Shown: positions 50,754 through 60,249, counted from the stretch's first letter. The stretch is DNA of 64,000 nt from Phenylobacterium sp. (GCF_013911965.1 NZ_JACESE010000001.1:1-64000); one strand, 5' to 3'. Numbers and translations: made by a program. Notes: generated by a model not told the origin, from the letters alone.

Positions 50754-51842
50754 ATGGCCGCCGACGGTTTCGCCCCGCTGGACTTCACCCCCGAGGTGGA
50801 AGCCCTGACCCTTCCCCTCTGGGAGAAGGTGAAGAAGCACGTCACGCCCATGGAGTGGCGCCTGCAGGCGCCGCTGATCGCCGAGATCAACCGCCTCAAG
50901 CGGGAGAAGAACGCCGTCATCCTGGCGCACAACTACATGACGCCGGAAATCTTCCACGGCGTGGGCGACTATGTGGGCGACAGCCTGGGCCTGGCCAAGG
51001 AAGCGGCCAAGTCGGACGCGGCCATCATCGTCCAGGCCGGCGTCCACTTCATGGCCGAGACCTCGAAGATCCTGTCGCCTGAGAAGCGCGTGCTGATTCC
51101 GGACCTGCGGGCCGGCTGCAGCCTCGCCTCCTCGATCACCGGCGAGGACGTCCGGCTGATCAAGGCCCGCTATCCGGGCCTGCCGGTCGTCACCTATGTG
51201 AACACCACCGCCGACGTGAAGGCCGAGACCGACGTCTGCTGCACCAGCGCCAACGCCGTGCAGGTGGTGGAGCACGTGGCGCGCGAGTGGGGCGTCGACA
51301 GCGTCATCCTGATCCCCGACGAGTTCCTGGCCCGAAACGTGGCCCGCCAGACCGACGTCAAGATCATCGCCTGGAAGGGCCGCTGCGAGGTGCACGAGCG
51401 CTTCGACGCCCAGGACATCCTGGACCTGAAGGCGGCCTATCCCGGCGCCCAGGTCCTGGCCCACCCCGAGTGCCCGGCCGAGGTGCTGGAGGTCTCCGAC
51501 TTCGCCGGCTCGACCGCGGCGATGAACGACTACGTGCTGACGAAGAAGCCCAAGCAGGTGGTGCTGATCACCGAATGCTCCATGGCCGACAACGTCGCCG
51601 TGGACGCCGTGGACACCGAGTTCGTGCGGCCCTGCAACCTGTGCCCGCACATGAAGCGGATCAGCCTGCAGAACATCTATGAGGCCCTGGTCAAGGAGCA
51701 GCACGAGGTCACCGTCGATCCGCAGATCGCCGAGCGCGCCCGCCTGGCCGTGCAGCGGATGATCGACCTGCCGCCGCCGGCCGAGCCCGCCCGCTACGAC
51801 CTGGTCAAGGCCCGCCACCATGTGGACGTGGAGCTGATCTGA
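50754..51842 (+). CDS. nadA: Quinolinate synthase
   Basis: Condenses iminoaspartate with dihydroxyacetone phosphate to quinolinate in de novo NAD synthesis; 362 aa, a 4Fe-4S enzyme. Cluster ligand candidates are Cys122 (RAGCSLA), Cys211 (KGRCEVH) and one of Cys294/Cys297 (PCNLC). Other family blocks are [17 protein letters not shown] and HPECPAEV. A strong AAGGAGG precedes the ATG. It is first in the nadA-nadB-nadC operon, coupled to nadB by TGATG. The paired upstream palindromes suggest repression by an NAD-responsive regulator. Confidence 0.97.
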   Translation: MAADGFAPLDFTPEVEALTLPLWEKVKKHVTPMEWRLQAPLIAEINRLKREKNAVILAHNYMTPEIFHGVGDYVGDSLGLAKEAAKSDAAIIVQAGVHFMAETSKILSPEKRVLIPDLRAGCSLASSITGEDVRLIKARYPGLPVVTYVNTTADVKAETDVCCTSANAVQVVEHVAREWGVDSVILIPDEFLARNVARQTDVKIIAWKGRCEVHERFDAQDILDLKAAYPGAQVLAHPECPAEVLEVSDFAGSTAAMNDYVLTKKPKQVVLITECSMADNVAVDAVDTEFVRPCNLCPHMKRISLQNIYEALVKEQHEVTVDPQIAERARLAVQRMIDLPPPAEPARYDLVKARHHVDVELI

Positions 51843-53368
51843 TGGCCCATCGCACCCAGCACGACGGCGTCCTGGTCGTCGGCGCGGGTCTGGCGGGGCT
51901 GTCGGCGGCGCTGTCGGCCGCGCCGCGCAAGGCGCTGGTCCTGACCGGCGCGCCGCTCAACCACGGCTGCTCCTCGGCCTGGGCCCAGGGCGGCATGGCC
52001 GCCGCCCTGTCGGCGCAGGACGATCCCGCCCTGCACGCCGCCGATACGGTGGCCGCCGGCGCCGGCCTCGTCGATCCCGAGCGCGCCGCCTTGCTGGCCC
52101 GCGAAGGCGCGGCGGCGGTGCGCCGCCTGGCGGAGCTGGGCGCGCCGTTCGACCGCGATGCGGCCGGCGACTTCTCGCTGAGCCTGGAAGCGGCGCACAG
52201 CCGCGCGCGCGTCGCGCGGGTCAAGGGCGACCAGGCCGGCCGCGCCATCATGGCCGCGGTGAGCGCCGCGGCCCTCGCCCAGCGGCACATCGAGGTGCGG
52301 GACGGCATGCGCCTGCGCGGGCTGCTGCAGGACGAGACGGGCCGCGTGCGGGGCGTCGTCGTCGAGCACGGCGGCCAACTGCATGAGATCACCGCGCCGG
52401 CCGTGGTGCTGGCCACCGGCGGCATCGGCGGCCTCTACGCCGTGACGACCACTCCGCCGGAGCTGCGGGGCGAGGGCCTGGGCCTGGCGGCGCTCGCCGG
52501 CGCGCTGATCGGCGACCCGGAGTTCGTCCAGTTCCATCCGACGGCGATCGACATCGGCCGCGACCCCGCGCCGCTCGCCACCGAGGCGCTGCGCGGCGAA
52601 GGGGCGCGCCTGGTGAACGGGAACGGCGAGGCCTTCATGGCCGCCTACCATCCCGACGCCGAGCTGGCGCCCCGCGACGTGGTGGCCCGCGCCATCCACG
52701 CCGAACTGGCGGCCGGCCGCGGCGCCTTCCTGGACGCCCGCGCCGCCGTGGGCGACCACTTCCCCGACGCCTTTCCCGCCGTGTTCGCCGCCTGCCTGTC
52801 CGGCGGCGTCGATCCCCGCGTCCAGCCGATCCCGGTGGCGCCGGCGTGCCACTACCACATGGGCGGGATGGTCACGGACGAGAGGGGCGCGACCAGCCTT
52901 CCGGGCCTCTTCGCCGCCGGCGAGTGCGCCTCGACCGGCGTCCACGGCGCCAACCGCCTGGCCTCGAACTCCCTGCTGGAAGCGGCCGTCTTCGGCGCGC
53001 GCGCCGGGGCCGCCGCGCGCGAGGCTGAGGCCGCGAGCGCCCGCATCACCCGCACGGCGGCCGCGCCGGTCCTGCCGGAGGGCGCGGTGACGGAGCTGCG
53101 CCGCGCCATGAGCGCCGAGGCCGGCGTCGTGCGGGACGCCACGGGCCTGTCGCGCCTGCTCGCTCAGCTGGACGCGCTGGAGGCCGCGCATGGCCGGACG
53201 CCGGAACTGGTCGCCGCCCGGCTGACCGCCGCCTGCGCCCTGGACCGCCGCGAGAGCCTGGGGGCCCACTTCCGCGCCGATGCGCCCGAGACGCCGGCCG
53301 AACCGCGCCGGACGCTGGTGACCCTCGACGCCCTGCCCGCCTCGCCTGCCTGCATCGCCGCCGAATGA
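51842..53368 (+). CDS. nadB: L-aspartate oxidase
   Basis: FAD enzyme oxidising L-aspartate to iminoaspartate for NadA; 508 aa. It belongs to the succinate dehydrogenase/fumarate reductase flavoprotein family: FAD motif VGAGLAGLSAALSA near 10-23, SAWAQGGMAAAL, ATGGIGGLYAVTT, FHPTAI, PACHYHMGGM and FAAGECASTGVHGANRLASNSLLEA (the last three mark the family). The 5' end overlaps nadA (TGATG) and the 3' end overlaps nadC (ATGA), so all three are translationally coupled. Confidence 0.97.
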   Translation: MAHRTQHDGVLVVGAGLAGLSAALSAAPRKALVLTGAPLNHGCSSAWAQGGMAAALSAQDDPALHAADTVAAGAGLVDPERAALLAREGAAAVRRLAELGAPFDRDAAGDFSLSLEAAHSRARVARVKGDQAGRAIMAAVSAAALAQRHIEVRDGMRLRGLLQDETGRVRGVVVEHGGQLHEITAPAVVLATGGIGGLYAVTTTPPELRGEGLGLAALAGALIGDPEFVQFHPTAIDIGRDPAPLATEALRGEGARLVNGNGEAFMAAYHPDAELAPRDVVARAIHAELAAGRGAFLDARAAVGDHFPDAFPAVFAACLSGGVDPRVQPIPVAPACHYHMGGMVTDERGATSLPGLFAAGECASTGVHGANRLASNSLLEAAVFGARAGAAAREAEAASARITRTAAAPVLPEGAVTELRRAMSAEAGVVRDATGLSRLLAQLDALEAAHGRTPELVAARLTAACALDRRESLGAHFRADAPETPAEPRRTLVTLDALPASPACIAAE

Positions 53369-54210
53369 CCGAACCCCTCCCTGACCTGCTCATCGAGCCC
53401 GTCGTCCGCGCCGCCCTGGCCGAGGATCTCGGCCGCGCGGGCGACGTCACCGCTCTCGCCTGCGTGGAGGCCGACGCCCGCCTGTCGGTCGCCTTCGCGG
53501 CGCGGAAGGCCGGCGTCGTCTCCGGCCTCGCCTGCGCGCGGCTCGCGCTGCAGACGCTCGACCCCGAAGCCCGCTTCGAAACCCTGGTCGGCGACGGCGC
53601 GCGCATCGCCGCCGGCGCGGTGCTGGCGCGCGCCGAAGGCAACGCCCGCGCGGTCCTCTCGGCCGAGCGGACGGGTCTGAACCTGCTCGGCCGGATGAGC
53701 GGCGTCGCCACCCTGACCCGGGCCTATGTGGACGCCGTCGAGGGCACGGGCGCGCGCATCGTCGACACCCGCAAGACCACGCCGGGCCTGCGCCACCTGG
53801 AGAAGTACGCCGTGCGCTGCGGCGGCGGCGTGAACCACCGCTTCGGCCTCGACGACGCCATCCTCATCAAGGACAACCACATCGCCGCCTGCGGCGGCGT
53901 GGCCGAAGCCGTTCGACGCGCCAAGGCCTTTGCGGGCCACCTGATGAAGGTGGAGGTGGAGGTCGACGGTCTCGACCAGCTGGAGGACGCGCTGCGGCAC
54001 GGTCCCGACGTGGTCATGCTGGACAACTTCTCTCTGGCCGATCTGCGAACCGCCGTCGGCCTGGCCAAGGGCCGCGCCGTCCTGGAGGCCTCCGGCGGCG
54101 TGACCCTGGAGACCGTCCGCGCCATCGCCGAGACGGGCGTCGACGTGATCAGCGTGGGCGCGCTGACCCACTCCGTCATGTCGCTGGACATCGGGCTCGA
54201 CGCGATCTGA
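53365..54210 (+). CDS. nadC: Nicotinate-nucleotide pyrophosphorylase (quinolinate phosphoribosyltransferase)
   Basis: Converts quinolinate and PRPP to nicotinate mononucleotide; 281 aa, normal length. Family blocks: ALAEDLGRAGDVT near the N-terminus, AERTGLNLLGRMSGVAT, the substrate-binding DTRKTTPGLRHLEKYAVRCGGG (about 130-151, in part), LIKDNH, VEVEVDG and the closing GVDVISVGALTHS. The ATG overlaps the nadB stop. This completes de novo NAD synthesis from aspartate within one operon. Confidence 0.97.
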   Translation: MTEPLPDLLIEPVVRAALAEDLGRAGDVTALACVEADARLSVAFAARKAGVVSGLACARLALQTLDPEARFETLVGDGARIAAGAVLARAEGNARAVLSAERTGLNLLGRMSGVATLTRAYVDAVEGTGARIVDTRKTTPGLRHLEKYAVRCGGGVNHRFGLDDAILIKDNHIAACGGVAEAVRRAKAFAGHLMKVEVEVDGLDQLEDALRHGPDVVMLDNFSLADLRTAVGLAKGRAVLEASGGVTLETVRAIAETGVDVISVGALTHSVMSLDIGLDAI

Positions 54211-54244
54211 TATCCGCCTGCGCCGCACGGGCGTCGGAGGACAC

Positions 54245-55909
54245 ATGCGCGGCGAACTGGCGATCCACCACCTGGGCGTTCGAGTGGGGCTCGGCCAGAA
54301 CCCGTTCGGCCGGGACGTGGCCAATCTGGCCCTCTTCCGCGCCTTCGCCCGGCATGGCGGTTTCGAGCGGCTGCACCTGCTGACCCCCTTCCGCATCGAC
54401 CCGGCCGCCGCCCACGAAGCGCTTTCGGCCGGCGAGGCTCTGGCGACCGAGGTGGAGTACGGCTCCCTGCTCGATCAGGGCCGCATGGCGCGGGCCGGCG
54501 TCCTCTTCCGGGGCAAGGCCGACCTGCCCGAGCTCGCCTGGGCGCGGCGCAGCGCAGGGCGGGACCTCGACTACAGCCTTGTGGGCCTGATCCACACGCT
54601 CGCCCCGCCGCTGACCCGGCAGGAGATCGCCCTGGCCAGCGTCGCTCCGGTGGAGCCGTGGGACGCCATCGTCTGCACCTCGCCGGCGGTGCAGGGCGCC
54701 ATGCAGACCATGTTCGCCGAGTGGACGGACTATCTGGGCCAGAAGTTCGGCGGCCCCGAACGCCCGGCCCCGATGCTGCCCATGATCCCGCTCGGGGTCG
54801 ATCTGGCGGAGATGACCGCCCTGGCCGACCGGCCGCAGGTCCGCGCCGCCGCCCGTGCCAGGCTCGGCCTGTCCGAGGGCGATGTGCTCGTCCTCTGGGT
54901 CGGCCGCCTCTCCTTCTTCGAGAAGGCCGCGCCTCAGCCCATGTTTCGTGCGGTGGAGGAAGCGGGCCGGAAGGTGGGCCGTCCGCTGCACTTCGCCCTG
55001 GCCGGCTGGTTTCCCAACCCGGAGCACCGCCCGCTGTTCGAGGAGGCGGCGAAAGGCTATGCGCCGACCACCCCGGTGCACTGGATCGACGGCAACGACC
55101 GCGTCCTGCTGGGCGAGATGTGGGCCGCCGCCGACATCTTCCTCTCGCTGGTGGACAACATCCAGGAGACCTTCGGCCTGGCGCCCGTCGAGGCCATGGC
55201 CGCCGGCCTGCCGATCGTCGCCAGCGACTGGGACGGCTATCGTTTCACCCTCCAGCACGGACGCCAGGCGTTCCTCGCCTCTTCGCTGATTCCGGCTCCC
55301 GGGCGTCCGAGCGCCGGCATGCTGCGCCGGCATCAGCTGCGCATCGACAGCTATCAGGCCTATGCCGGCCACGTGGCGTACTACACGGCCATCAATGTTC
55401 GCGAGGCGGCCGACGGCCTCGCCGCCCTCGCCGCATCCCCGGACATGCGGCGGCGGCTCGGCCAGGGCGGCCGGCAGCGGGTGCGGGAGGTCTTCGACTG
55501 GCCGCAGGTGATGCGGCGCTATCGGGAGCTGTTCGACGAGCTGGCGGCGATCCGGCAGCGGGCGGCGCCGGCGTCGCGCGCCCCAAAGCTCAATCCCGTC
55601 AGCGGCGATCCCTTCCGCGACTTCGCGGGCTTCGCCACCAAGGTGCTGTCGCCGGAGACCCGCTTCGCCCTTCGCGAGGGCGTATCGCCGGGCGACGAGG
55701 TCGCGCTGGCCCTGACCGTCCGGCTCGACGGATTCGCCGACGCCTGGCGCGCCCCGCCGGACGCCTTGCGCAGGCTGGTGGAAGGTCTGGCCGAAACGCC
55801 CTGGCGAGCGCTCGGCGACATCGTCTCGGAGGTTCCGCCGTCCGAGCGGGCGGGCGTGACCTACGGCCTCGTCTGGCTCTGCAAGATGGGGGTGCTGGAC
55901 TGGCTGTGA
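54245..55909 (+). CDS. Glycosyltransferase, GT4-like
   Basis: A 554 aa GT-B-fold glycosyltransferase. The C-terminal nucleotide-sugar site has VLWVGRLSFFEKAAPQP, the EX7E-type stretch IQETFGLAPVEAMAAGLPIVAS and DWDGYRF. The N-terminal acceptor half is unusually long (about 190 residues before the linker MIPLGVD), and about 120 extra residues follow the fold at the C-terminus (after DELAAI). It starts 35 bases after nadC with a GGAGG site and could be read from the same transcript. Acceptor and donor are unknown; an outer-surface glycan is likely. Confidence 0.87.
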   Translation: MRGELAIHHLGVRVGLGQNPFGRDVANLALFRAFARHGGFERLHLLTPFRIDPAAAHEALSAGEALATEVEYGSLLDQGRMARAGVLFRGKADLPELAWARRSAGRDLDYSLVGLIHTLAPPLTRQEIALASVAPVEPWDAIVCTSPAVQGAMQTMFAEWTDYLGQKFGGPERPAPMLPMIPLGVDLAEMTALADRPQVRAAARARLGLSEGDVLVLWVGRLSFFEKAAPQPMFRAVEEAGRKVGRPLHFALAGWFPNPEHRPLFEEAAKGYAPTTPVHWIDGNDRVLLGEMWAAADIFLSLVDNIQETFGLAPVEAMAAGLPIVASDWDGYRFTLQHGRQAFLASSLIPAPGRPSAGMLRRHQLRIDSYQAYAGHVAYYTAINVREAADGLAALAASPDMRRRLGQGGRQRVREVFDWPQVMRRYRELFDELAAIRQRAAPASRAPKLNPVSGDPFRDFAGFATKVLSPETRFALREGVSPGDEVALALTVRLDGFADAWRAPPDALRRLVEGLAETPWRALGDIVSEVPPSERAGVTYGLVWLCKMGVLDWL

Positions 55910-55962
55910 GCTTCGGAACCGGGGCGGACGGGACGGGTTGTCCCTGGCAAGGAGGACATCAC

Positions 55963-56172
55963 ATGTCGAAACCGCCCCCGATCCCCAAGGACCAGCGCGC
56001 CGGCCCCAACGACCGGCCCGACATCGCCGGCGAGGGCCGCGACCGTCGCGACGACGCCGGCAACCTGCAGTCCGACCAGCCGGGCAACGACGACGTCAAT
56101 CTCCGGCAGCAGGGCCGGCACGGCGACATCAACCAGAACACCCACCACCAGGGTTATCAGCAGAACCGCTGA
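55963..56172 (+). CDS. Small hydrophilic, probably disordered protein
   Basis: A 69 aa protein rich in Asp, Asn, Gln, Arg and Gly (for example GRDRRDDAG, QPGNDDVNLRQQG and NQNTHHQGYQQNR), with no hydrophobic core, so probably intrinsically disordered. A strong AAGGAGG lies before the ATG, and a hairpin terminator follows. Short proteins with the opening PPPIP and a DVN-L-Q-GR-G-I-QN tail are conserved in alphaproteobacteria without known function; this recollection is not verified. It is a convincing gene by its signals. Confidence 0.75.
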   Translation: MSKPPPIPKDQRAGPNDRPDIAGEGRDRRDDAGNLQSDQPGNDDVNLRQQGRHGDINQNTHHQGYQQNR

Positions 56173-56183
56173 CCTTACGAACG

Positions 56184-56213
56184 GCGCGCCGGTCCAGGAC
56201 CGGCGCGTCCTTT
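56184..56213 (+). terminator. Intrinsic terminator after the small hydrophilic gene
   Basis: CGCGCCGG (56185-56192) pairs with CCGGCGCG (56200-56207) around a 7-base loop and is followed by TCCTTTC. It sits between convergent genes and may also serve the minus-strand DJ-1/PfpI gene. Confidence 0.6.
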
Positions 56214-56219
56214 CGCGCT

Positions 56220-56921
56220 TCAGGCCGTCGCCAGGGCGGCCTTCAGGCGGCGGGCGGCCTCCTCGGCCCCGGCCTGGCGGTCGGCGACGGCCGCGGCCAT
56301 CATCTGGCGCACCCGGGCGAGCACCTCGGCCGGCGCCTCTTCCGGACGCCCCCCCACGAACGGCGGCGACGGCGCGTATTCCAGTCCGAGCTGAACCGAA
56401 CGGGCGGCCTGTTCGCCGAAGATCTCCGCCCCCACCACCAGGGCGAAGTCGAGGCCGGCCGTGACTCCGCCGCCGGTGAAGACGTTGCCGTCGCGCGAGA
56501 CCCGGGCCTCGTCGACCTCCACGCCGAACAGGGTCAGCAGGTCGCGCCAGGCCCAGTGGCAGGCGGCCTTCCTGCCTTGCAGGAGACCGGCCGCGGCGAG
56601 GATCAGCGAGCCCGTGCATACCGAGGTGACATAGCGCGCTGAGCCGCCGAGGCGCCGGATCTGGGCCATGAAGTCCTCGTCGAGCATGGCGGCCGTGGTT
56701 CCGAACCCGCCGGGAACGCAGAGCACGTCGCACGCCTCCACGGCGGCGAGGTCGGCGAGCCGGGCGAAGACCAGTCCGTCGGCCTCGATGTCGCGTCCGC
56801 CCATGGAGGCGACGACGGTGCGCGCGCCGGGCATGCGGTTGAAGAACTGATGCGGGGCGGTGAAGTCGAGCTGGGTCACGCCCTCATAGAGCGGGAAGAC
56901 GATGCGGCAGATGTCGGACAT
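56220..56921 (-). CDS. DJ-1/PfpI-family protein (isonitrile hydratase-like)
   Basis: A 233 aa protein of the DJ-1/PfpI fold, closest in pattern to isonitrile hydratase InhA. FPLYEGVTQLDFTAPHQFF opens the domain (acidic residue of the active site), DVLCVPGGFGTTA follows and the nucleophile Cys is in SVCTGSLILAAAGLLQG (about 101). ACHWAW and TGGGVTAGLDFAL are typical. The C-terminal 40 residues are a helical extension. It is divergent from a GlxA-type regulator with the same fold, which may control it. The substrate is unproven. Confidence 0.87.
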   Translation of the reverse strand: MSDICRIVFPLYEGVTQLDFTAPHQFFNRMPGARTVVASMGGRDIEADGLVFARLADLAAVEACDVLCVPGGFGTTAAMLDEDFMAQIRRLGGSARYVTSVCTGSLILAAAGLLQGRKAACHWAWRDLLTLFGVEVDEARVSRDGNVFTGGGVTAGLDFALVVGAEIFGEQAARSVQLGLEYAPSPPFVGGRPEEAPAEVLARVRQMMAAAVADRQAGAEEAARRLKAALATA

Positions 56922-57004
56922 GGCGGCCTCCTCGGTCGGTTGACAGGGGCAGGATGAACCGGTCTAGGCTTGGCCGAAATGACAAAGGTCCCACCAATTC
57001 CGCC

Positions 57005-57955
57005 ATGTCGCCGCGCCAGATCGCCGTCCTGATCTTCCCCGACTTCCAGCTCCTGGATGCGGCCGGGCCGCTCTCGGCGTTCGAGATCGCCGGCCGTCAC
57101 AGCCCCGGCGCTTACGAGATCTCCGTCGTGGCCGCCGAGTCCGGGCTGGTGCGCAGCTCCTGCGGCGCCGCCATGCACGCCCACCCCCTGCCCGACGCGG
57201 CGCCGGATACGCTGGTGGTGGCCGGCGGCGACGGCACGCGGCCGGCCATATTGGAGCCCGCCCTGCTGGACTGGACGCGGCGGACGGCGCGCGGCGCGCG
57301 GCGCACCGCCAGCGTCTGTTCCGGCGCCTACATCCTGGCCGCCGCCGGCCTGCTGGACGGCCGGCAGGCGACGACGCACTGGAGCCGCACCATCGACTTC
57401 CAGCGCCGGTTCCCGAAGGTGCGGCTGGAGCCGGACCGCATCTTCGTGCGTGACGACCCGGTCTGGACCTCGGCCGGGATCACGGCGGGCATCGACTTGA
57501 GCCTCGCCCTCGTCGCCGACGACCTGGGCGAGGCGATCGCGCGGGCCACGGCCCAGCAGCTGGTCGTGCCGCGCCGCCGGCCGGGCGGCCAGTCGCAATT
57601 CTCGGCCCTGGTCGAGATGGGCGGCCAGTCGGGCCGCTTCGGGGCCCTCTCCCACTGGATCCGCGAGAACCTGACCGAGCCTTTGAGCGTGGAGCAACTG
57701 GCCGGGCAGGCGGGCATGAGCCCGCGCAATTTCGCCCGCGCCTTCGCCCGCGAGGTGGGCATGACCCCGGCCAAGGCGGTGGAGCACCTGAGGGTGGAGG
57801 CCGCGCGCGAACAGGTGGAGGCCGGCGAGCCGGTCGACCGGGTGGCGATGCGCGTCGGCTTCGGCGAGGCCGAGCGGATGCGGCGGGCCTTCGTGCGGGC
57901 CTTCGGACAGCCGCCCCAGGCCCTGCGGCGGGCGGCTCGGGCGGGGAGCCCCTAG
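57005..57955 (+). CDS. GlxA-family transcriptional regulator (DJ-1/PfpI plus AraC HTH)
   Basis: A 316 aa regulator with an N-terminal DJ-1/PfpI-like domain (LIFPDFQLLDAAGPLSAFE, TLVVAGGDG, SVCSGAYILAAAGLLDGRQ) used as an effector module, and a C-terminal AraC-type pair of helix-turn-helices (LSVEQLAGQAGMSPRNFARAF and EPVDRVAMRVGFGEAERMRRAF). The ATG at 57005 fits the domain start. It is divergent from the isonitrile-hydratase-like gene, with 83 bp holding both promoters. Its stop overlaps the DUF1003 gene's stop at a CTAG. Confidence 0.92.
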   Translation: MSPRQIAVLIFPDFQLLDAAGPLSAFEIAGRHSPGAYEISVVAAESGLVRSSCGAAMHAHPLPDAAPDTLVVAGGDGTRPAILEPALLDWTRRTARGARRTASVCSGAYILAAAGLLDGRQATTHWSRTIDFQRRFPKVRLEPDRIFVRDDPVWTSAGITAGIDLSLALVADDLGEAIARATAQQLVVPRRRPGGQSQFSALVEMGGQSGRFGALSHWIRENLTEPLSVEQLAGQAGMSPRNFARAFAREVGMTPAKAVEHLRVEAAREQVEAGEPVDRVAMRVGFGEAERMRRAFVRAFGQPPQALRRAARAGSP

Positions 57956-58494
57956 CCGAGACGGGCCCGCAGCAGTTCGAGGGTCTCGTTCTGCGCCTTC
58001 AGGAGATCGACGACCTCGCGGCTGCGCAGGGAGTCGAGCTTGTCATGCAGCAGCATGATCTCCAGCTCGGCCCGCAGATTGACCTCGTAGTCGTGCTCGG
58101 CGGCCTGACGGTCCCGCTCGCTCTGGCGGTTCTGGCTCATCATGATCACCGGCGCCTGCAGGGCCGCCAGGGTCGAGAGCAGCAGGTTGAGGAAGATGAA
58201 GGGATAGGGGTCGAAGGCCAGCTCCGAGCCCCGGAACACGAGATTCCAGCCCGCCCAGACCGCGAGACAAAGGCTGAAGCCCCCGATGAAGCCCCAGGAC
58301 CCGCCCAGGGCGGCGACGCGGTCGGCCAGCTGCTGGCCGAGACTCGCCTCCTCGTCGCGCAGGCGGGGGCCCCGTCCGGTGGGCGCCTCGCGGGCGACCA
58401 GGTCGACGACGCTGCGCTGGACCGGCGTCAGGTCCGCATAGGCGCTGTTGAGGAGCTTTCGGGCGAGCTGTTCGCGGCGGGCCTGCTCGGACAT
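57952..58494 (-). CDS. DUF1003-family membrane protein
   Basis: A 180 aa inner-membrane protein. The DUF1003 core has two transmembrane helices (GFIGGFSLCLAVWAGWNLV, about 70-88, and YPFIFLNLLLSTLAALQAPVIM, about 97-118 in part) joined by AFDPYPF, followed by MMSQNRQSERDRQAAEHDYEVN and a long C-terminal coiled coil. The ATG at 58494 has an AGGA site; a GTG seven codons earlier lacks one. Family members are sometimes annotated as CorA-like or cyclic-nucleotide related, without firm function. Confidence 0.87.
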   Translation of the reverse strand: MSEQARREQLARKLLNSAYADLTPVQRSVVDLVAREAPTGRGPRLRDEEASLGQQLADRVAALGGSWGFIGGFSLCLAVWAGWNLVFRGSELAFDPYPFIFLNLLLSTLAALQAPVIMMSQNRQSERDRQAAEHDYEVNLRAELEIMLLHDKLDSLRSREVVDLLKAQNETLELLRARLG

Positions 58495-58594
58495 GTCGGT
58501 TTCCTGGTCGATCACCCGGGGCCGGGTCGCAGGCGCGACTCAGCCCCTGATGATCTCCGCAGGCCGCAGGCCCTTCGGCAAGGCCTGCCGCGAC

Positions 58595-59842
58595 CTAGGC
58601 CGCCTTTCCGCCGTCCGCCGGACGCGCCTTGGCGTCCGCCGGCTTCTCGTCGCGGGCCGCCGGCTTCGCCGCGGCGGCCTTGACGCCGCCCGCTGCGCCG
58701 GCGGCCTTGGCCGCGGTCGGCGACTTCGCCGGCGCCTCTTGCGACTTGGCGGGCGCCTTGGCCGCGGCGGGGGCCGAGGCCGGCTCCATCGCCGGCTCGA
58801 GCGGCCCGCCCATCGCCTCCAGCGTGACCTTGGAGCCCGGCTCGATCACGGCCGAGGTCAGGCGAACCTCGCCCCCCAGGGCGGGGGCCGCCTCGGACTC
58901 CATCACCTCCTCGGCGCTGGCGAAGACCGGGGCCTCGGTCTGCTCGGGCGAGACCTCTTCGGCGCGGGCCAGCATGCGCATGGGCGCCGGGTTGCGGTTG
59001 AAGCGATAGAAGACGTGCTGGCCGACCTGCGTCACGCGGGTCATGCGCGCTCCCCAATAGGGCGCGACCGCGGTGGTGTGGAAGTGAGTGGCCCGGCCGA
59101 CATCGGCCATCACCTCGCCGCCGAGGGCGCGCGCGGCCACCCGTTCGGCGCGGCGCCAGGCGGCCGGCTCCACCCGACGGCGCATCACGCCATTGCAGGC
59201 GAAGCTGAACTGGCAGCCGGTCTTGCGGGCCGCGCCCTGGAAGACCACCCCGCAGACCGTCTTGGGGAAGGCCGGATGGCGGACGCGGTTGAGCACCACC
59301 TGAGCCACGGCGGCCTGCCCCGAGGGAGTCTCGCCGCGGGCTTCATAATAGACGGCCTGCGTGAGGCATTCGAGCTCGCGGGAGCTTTCCAGCGCGCCGC
59401 CGAGGCGGAACGGCGCGGCGGGCGCCGGCGTTGCATTCAGGCTGGCGCGCAGCAACGGCGCCTGCCCACGCCCGTCGCCGTGCCGTTCGAGGCGCGCGAC
59501 AAGGATGGCGTTCTGGCGGTCGCGCTCGGCGGCGCCCGCGATGGTGAAGGGATCGTGCCGGCGCGCGATGCGCAGGACTCCAGGGTCCATGCTGGCGGCG
59601 GCGTCTTGAAGGGCCTGCTCGGAGTAGCCGTCAGCAGCCGCTGCGGCGAGGCGTTCAGCCCGGCTGTGGTCGGTGGCGGCCCGGGCCATGCCCCCCGCCA
59701 TATAGGCGCCGCCAAGCGCCAGTCCGACCGCCGAGCCGAGTACGGCGGCTCCGGTCAGCGCACGCCAGTCGGCGCCCGCTCTTTTCTCATTTCGCAAAAC
59801 GTCCTGTCCCGTGCGGCGAGGGCGACAGCCCCCCGACATCAT
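58595..59842 (-). CDS. SleB-family cell wall hydrolase with Ala/Lys-rich tail
   Basis: A 415 aa predicted peptidoglycan hydrolase. An N-terminal membrane helix (about 28-52) acts as anchor or uncleaved signal. The SleB domain (about 145-265) has LTQAVYYEARGETPSGQ (catalytic Glu), AVAQVVLNRVRHPAFPKTVC and GCQFSFACNG. The C-terminal 70 residues are a low-complexity Ala/Lys/Pro tail (repeats such as AAKAPAKS) that could bind anionic wall polymers. The start is uncertain: ATGs at 59842 and 59839 are used, with only a weak site in front. It is paralogous to the lipoprotein at 46976-48106. Confidence 0.82.
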   Translation of the reverse strand: MMSGGCRPRRTGQDVLRNEKRAGADWRALTGAAVLGSAVGLALGGAYMAGGMARAATDHSRAERLAAAAADGYSEQALQDAAASMDPGVLRIARRHDPFTIAGAAERDRQNAILVARLERHGDGRGQAPLLRASLNATPAPAAPFRLGGALESSRELECLTQAVYYEARGETPSGQAAVAQVVLNRVRHPAFPKTVCGVVFQGAARKTGCQFSFACNGVMRRRVEPAAWRRAERVAARALGGEVMADVGRATHFHTTAVAPYWGARMTRVTQVGQHVFYRFNRNPAPMRMLARAEEVSPEQTEAPVFASAEEVMESEAAPALGGEVRLTSAVIEPGSKVTLEAMGGPLEPAMEPASAPAAAKAPAKSQEAPAKSPTAAKAAGAAGGVKAAAAKPAARDEKPADAKARPADGGKAA

Positions 59843-60069
59843 CGCTCTGAAGGCGCCCGCCTCATGCGGGAAACACCCTCGAAACGAAGCCCGTCCAGGC
59901 ACTCAAAAGGACGGGGCTACGACAAAGTGGCGAGGCTTATGACGGCTTCGTGAAGGATTCGCAAGCCGACTCTGCGTCGCACCGGCGCGCCGGACGATCC
60001 GGACACGCCGCCCCGGGAACCTTGGCCGTTGGCCGCCGTTGAGCCCAGGGTAAATCAGGAGACAGCAAC

Positions 60070-60249
60070 ATGCGTAAGGTCCTTAGCGTCTGCGTCGTCT
60101 CGGCGGGCCTCCTACTGGCCGCTTGTGGCCACAATGTGGAGCAGCGCGCGGCGACGGGCGCCGCGGCCGGCGCCGTGGTCGGCGGTCCGGTGGGCGCAGC
60201 CGTCGGCGGCGTGGCGGGTACGGCGGTCAGCAAGTCAGTGGACAAGTAG
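60070..60249 (+). CDS. Small glycine-zipper lipoprotein
   Basis: A 59 aa lipoprotein. The lipobox LAAC (Cys19) follows a short signal; the mature part is about 40 residues with a glycine-zipper segment (GAAAGAVVGGPVGAAVGGVAG) and a charged SKSVDK end. It resembles the osmotically inducible or entericidin-like small outer-membrane lipoproteins. An AGGAGA site precedes the ATG. It is divergent from the SleB gene across 227 bp that show nothing else recognisable. Role unknown; envelope stress is a possibility. Confidence 0.75.
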   Translation: MRKVLSVCVVSAGLLLAACGHNVEQRAATGAAAGAVVGGPVGAAVGGVAGTAVSKSVDK

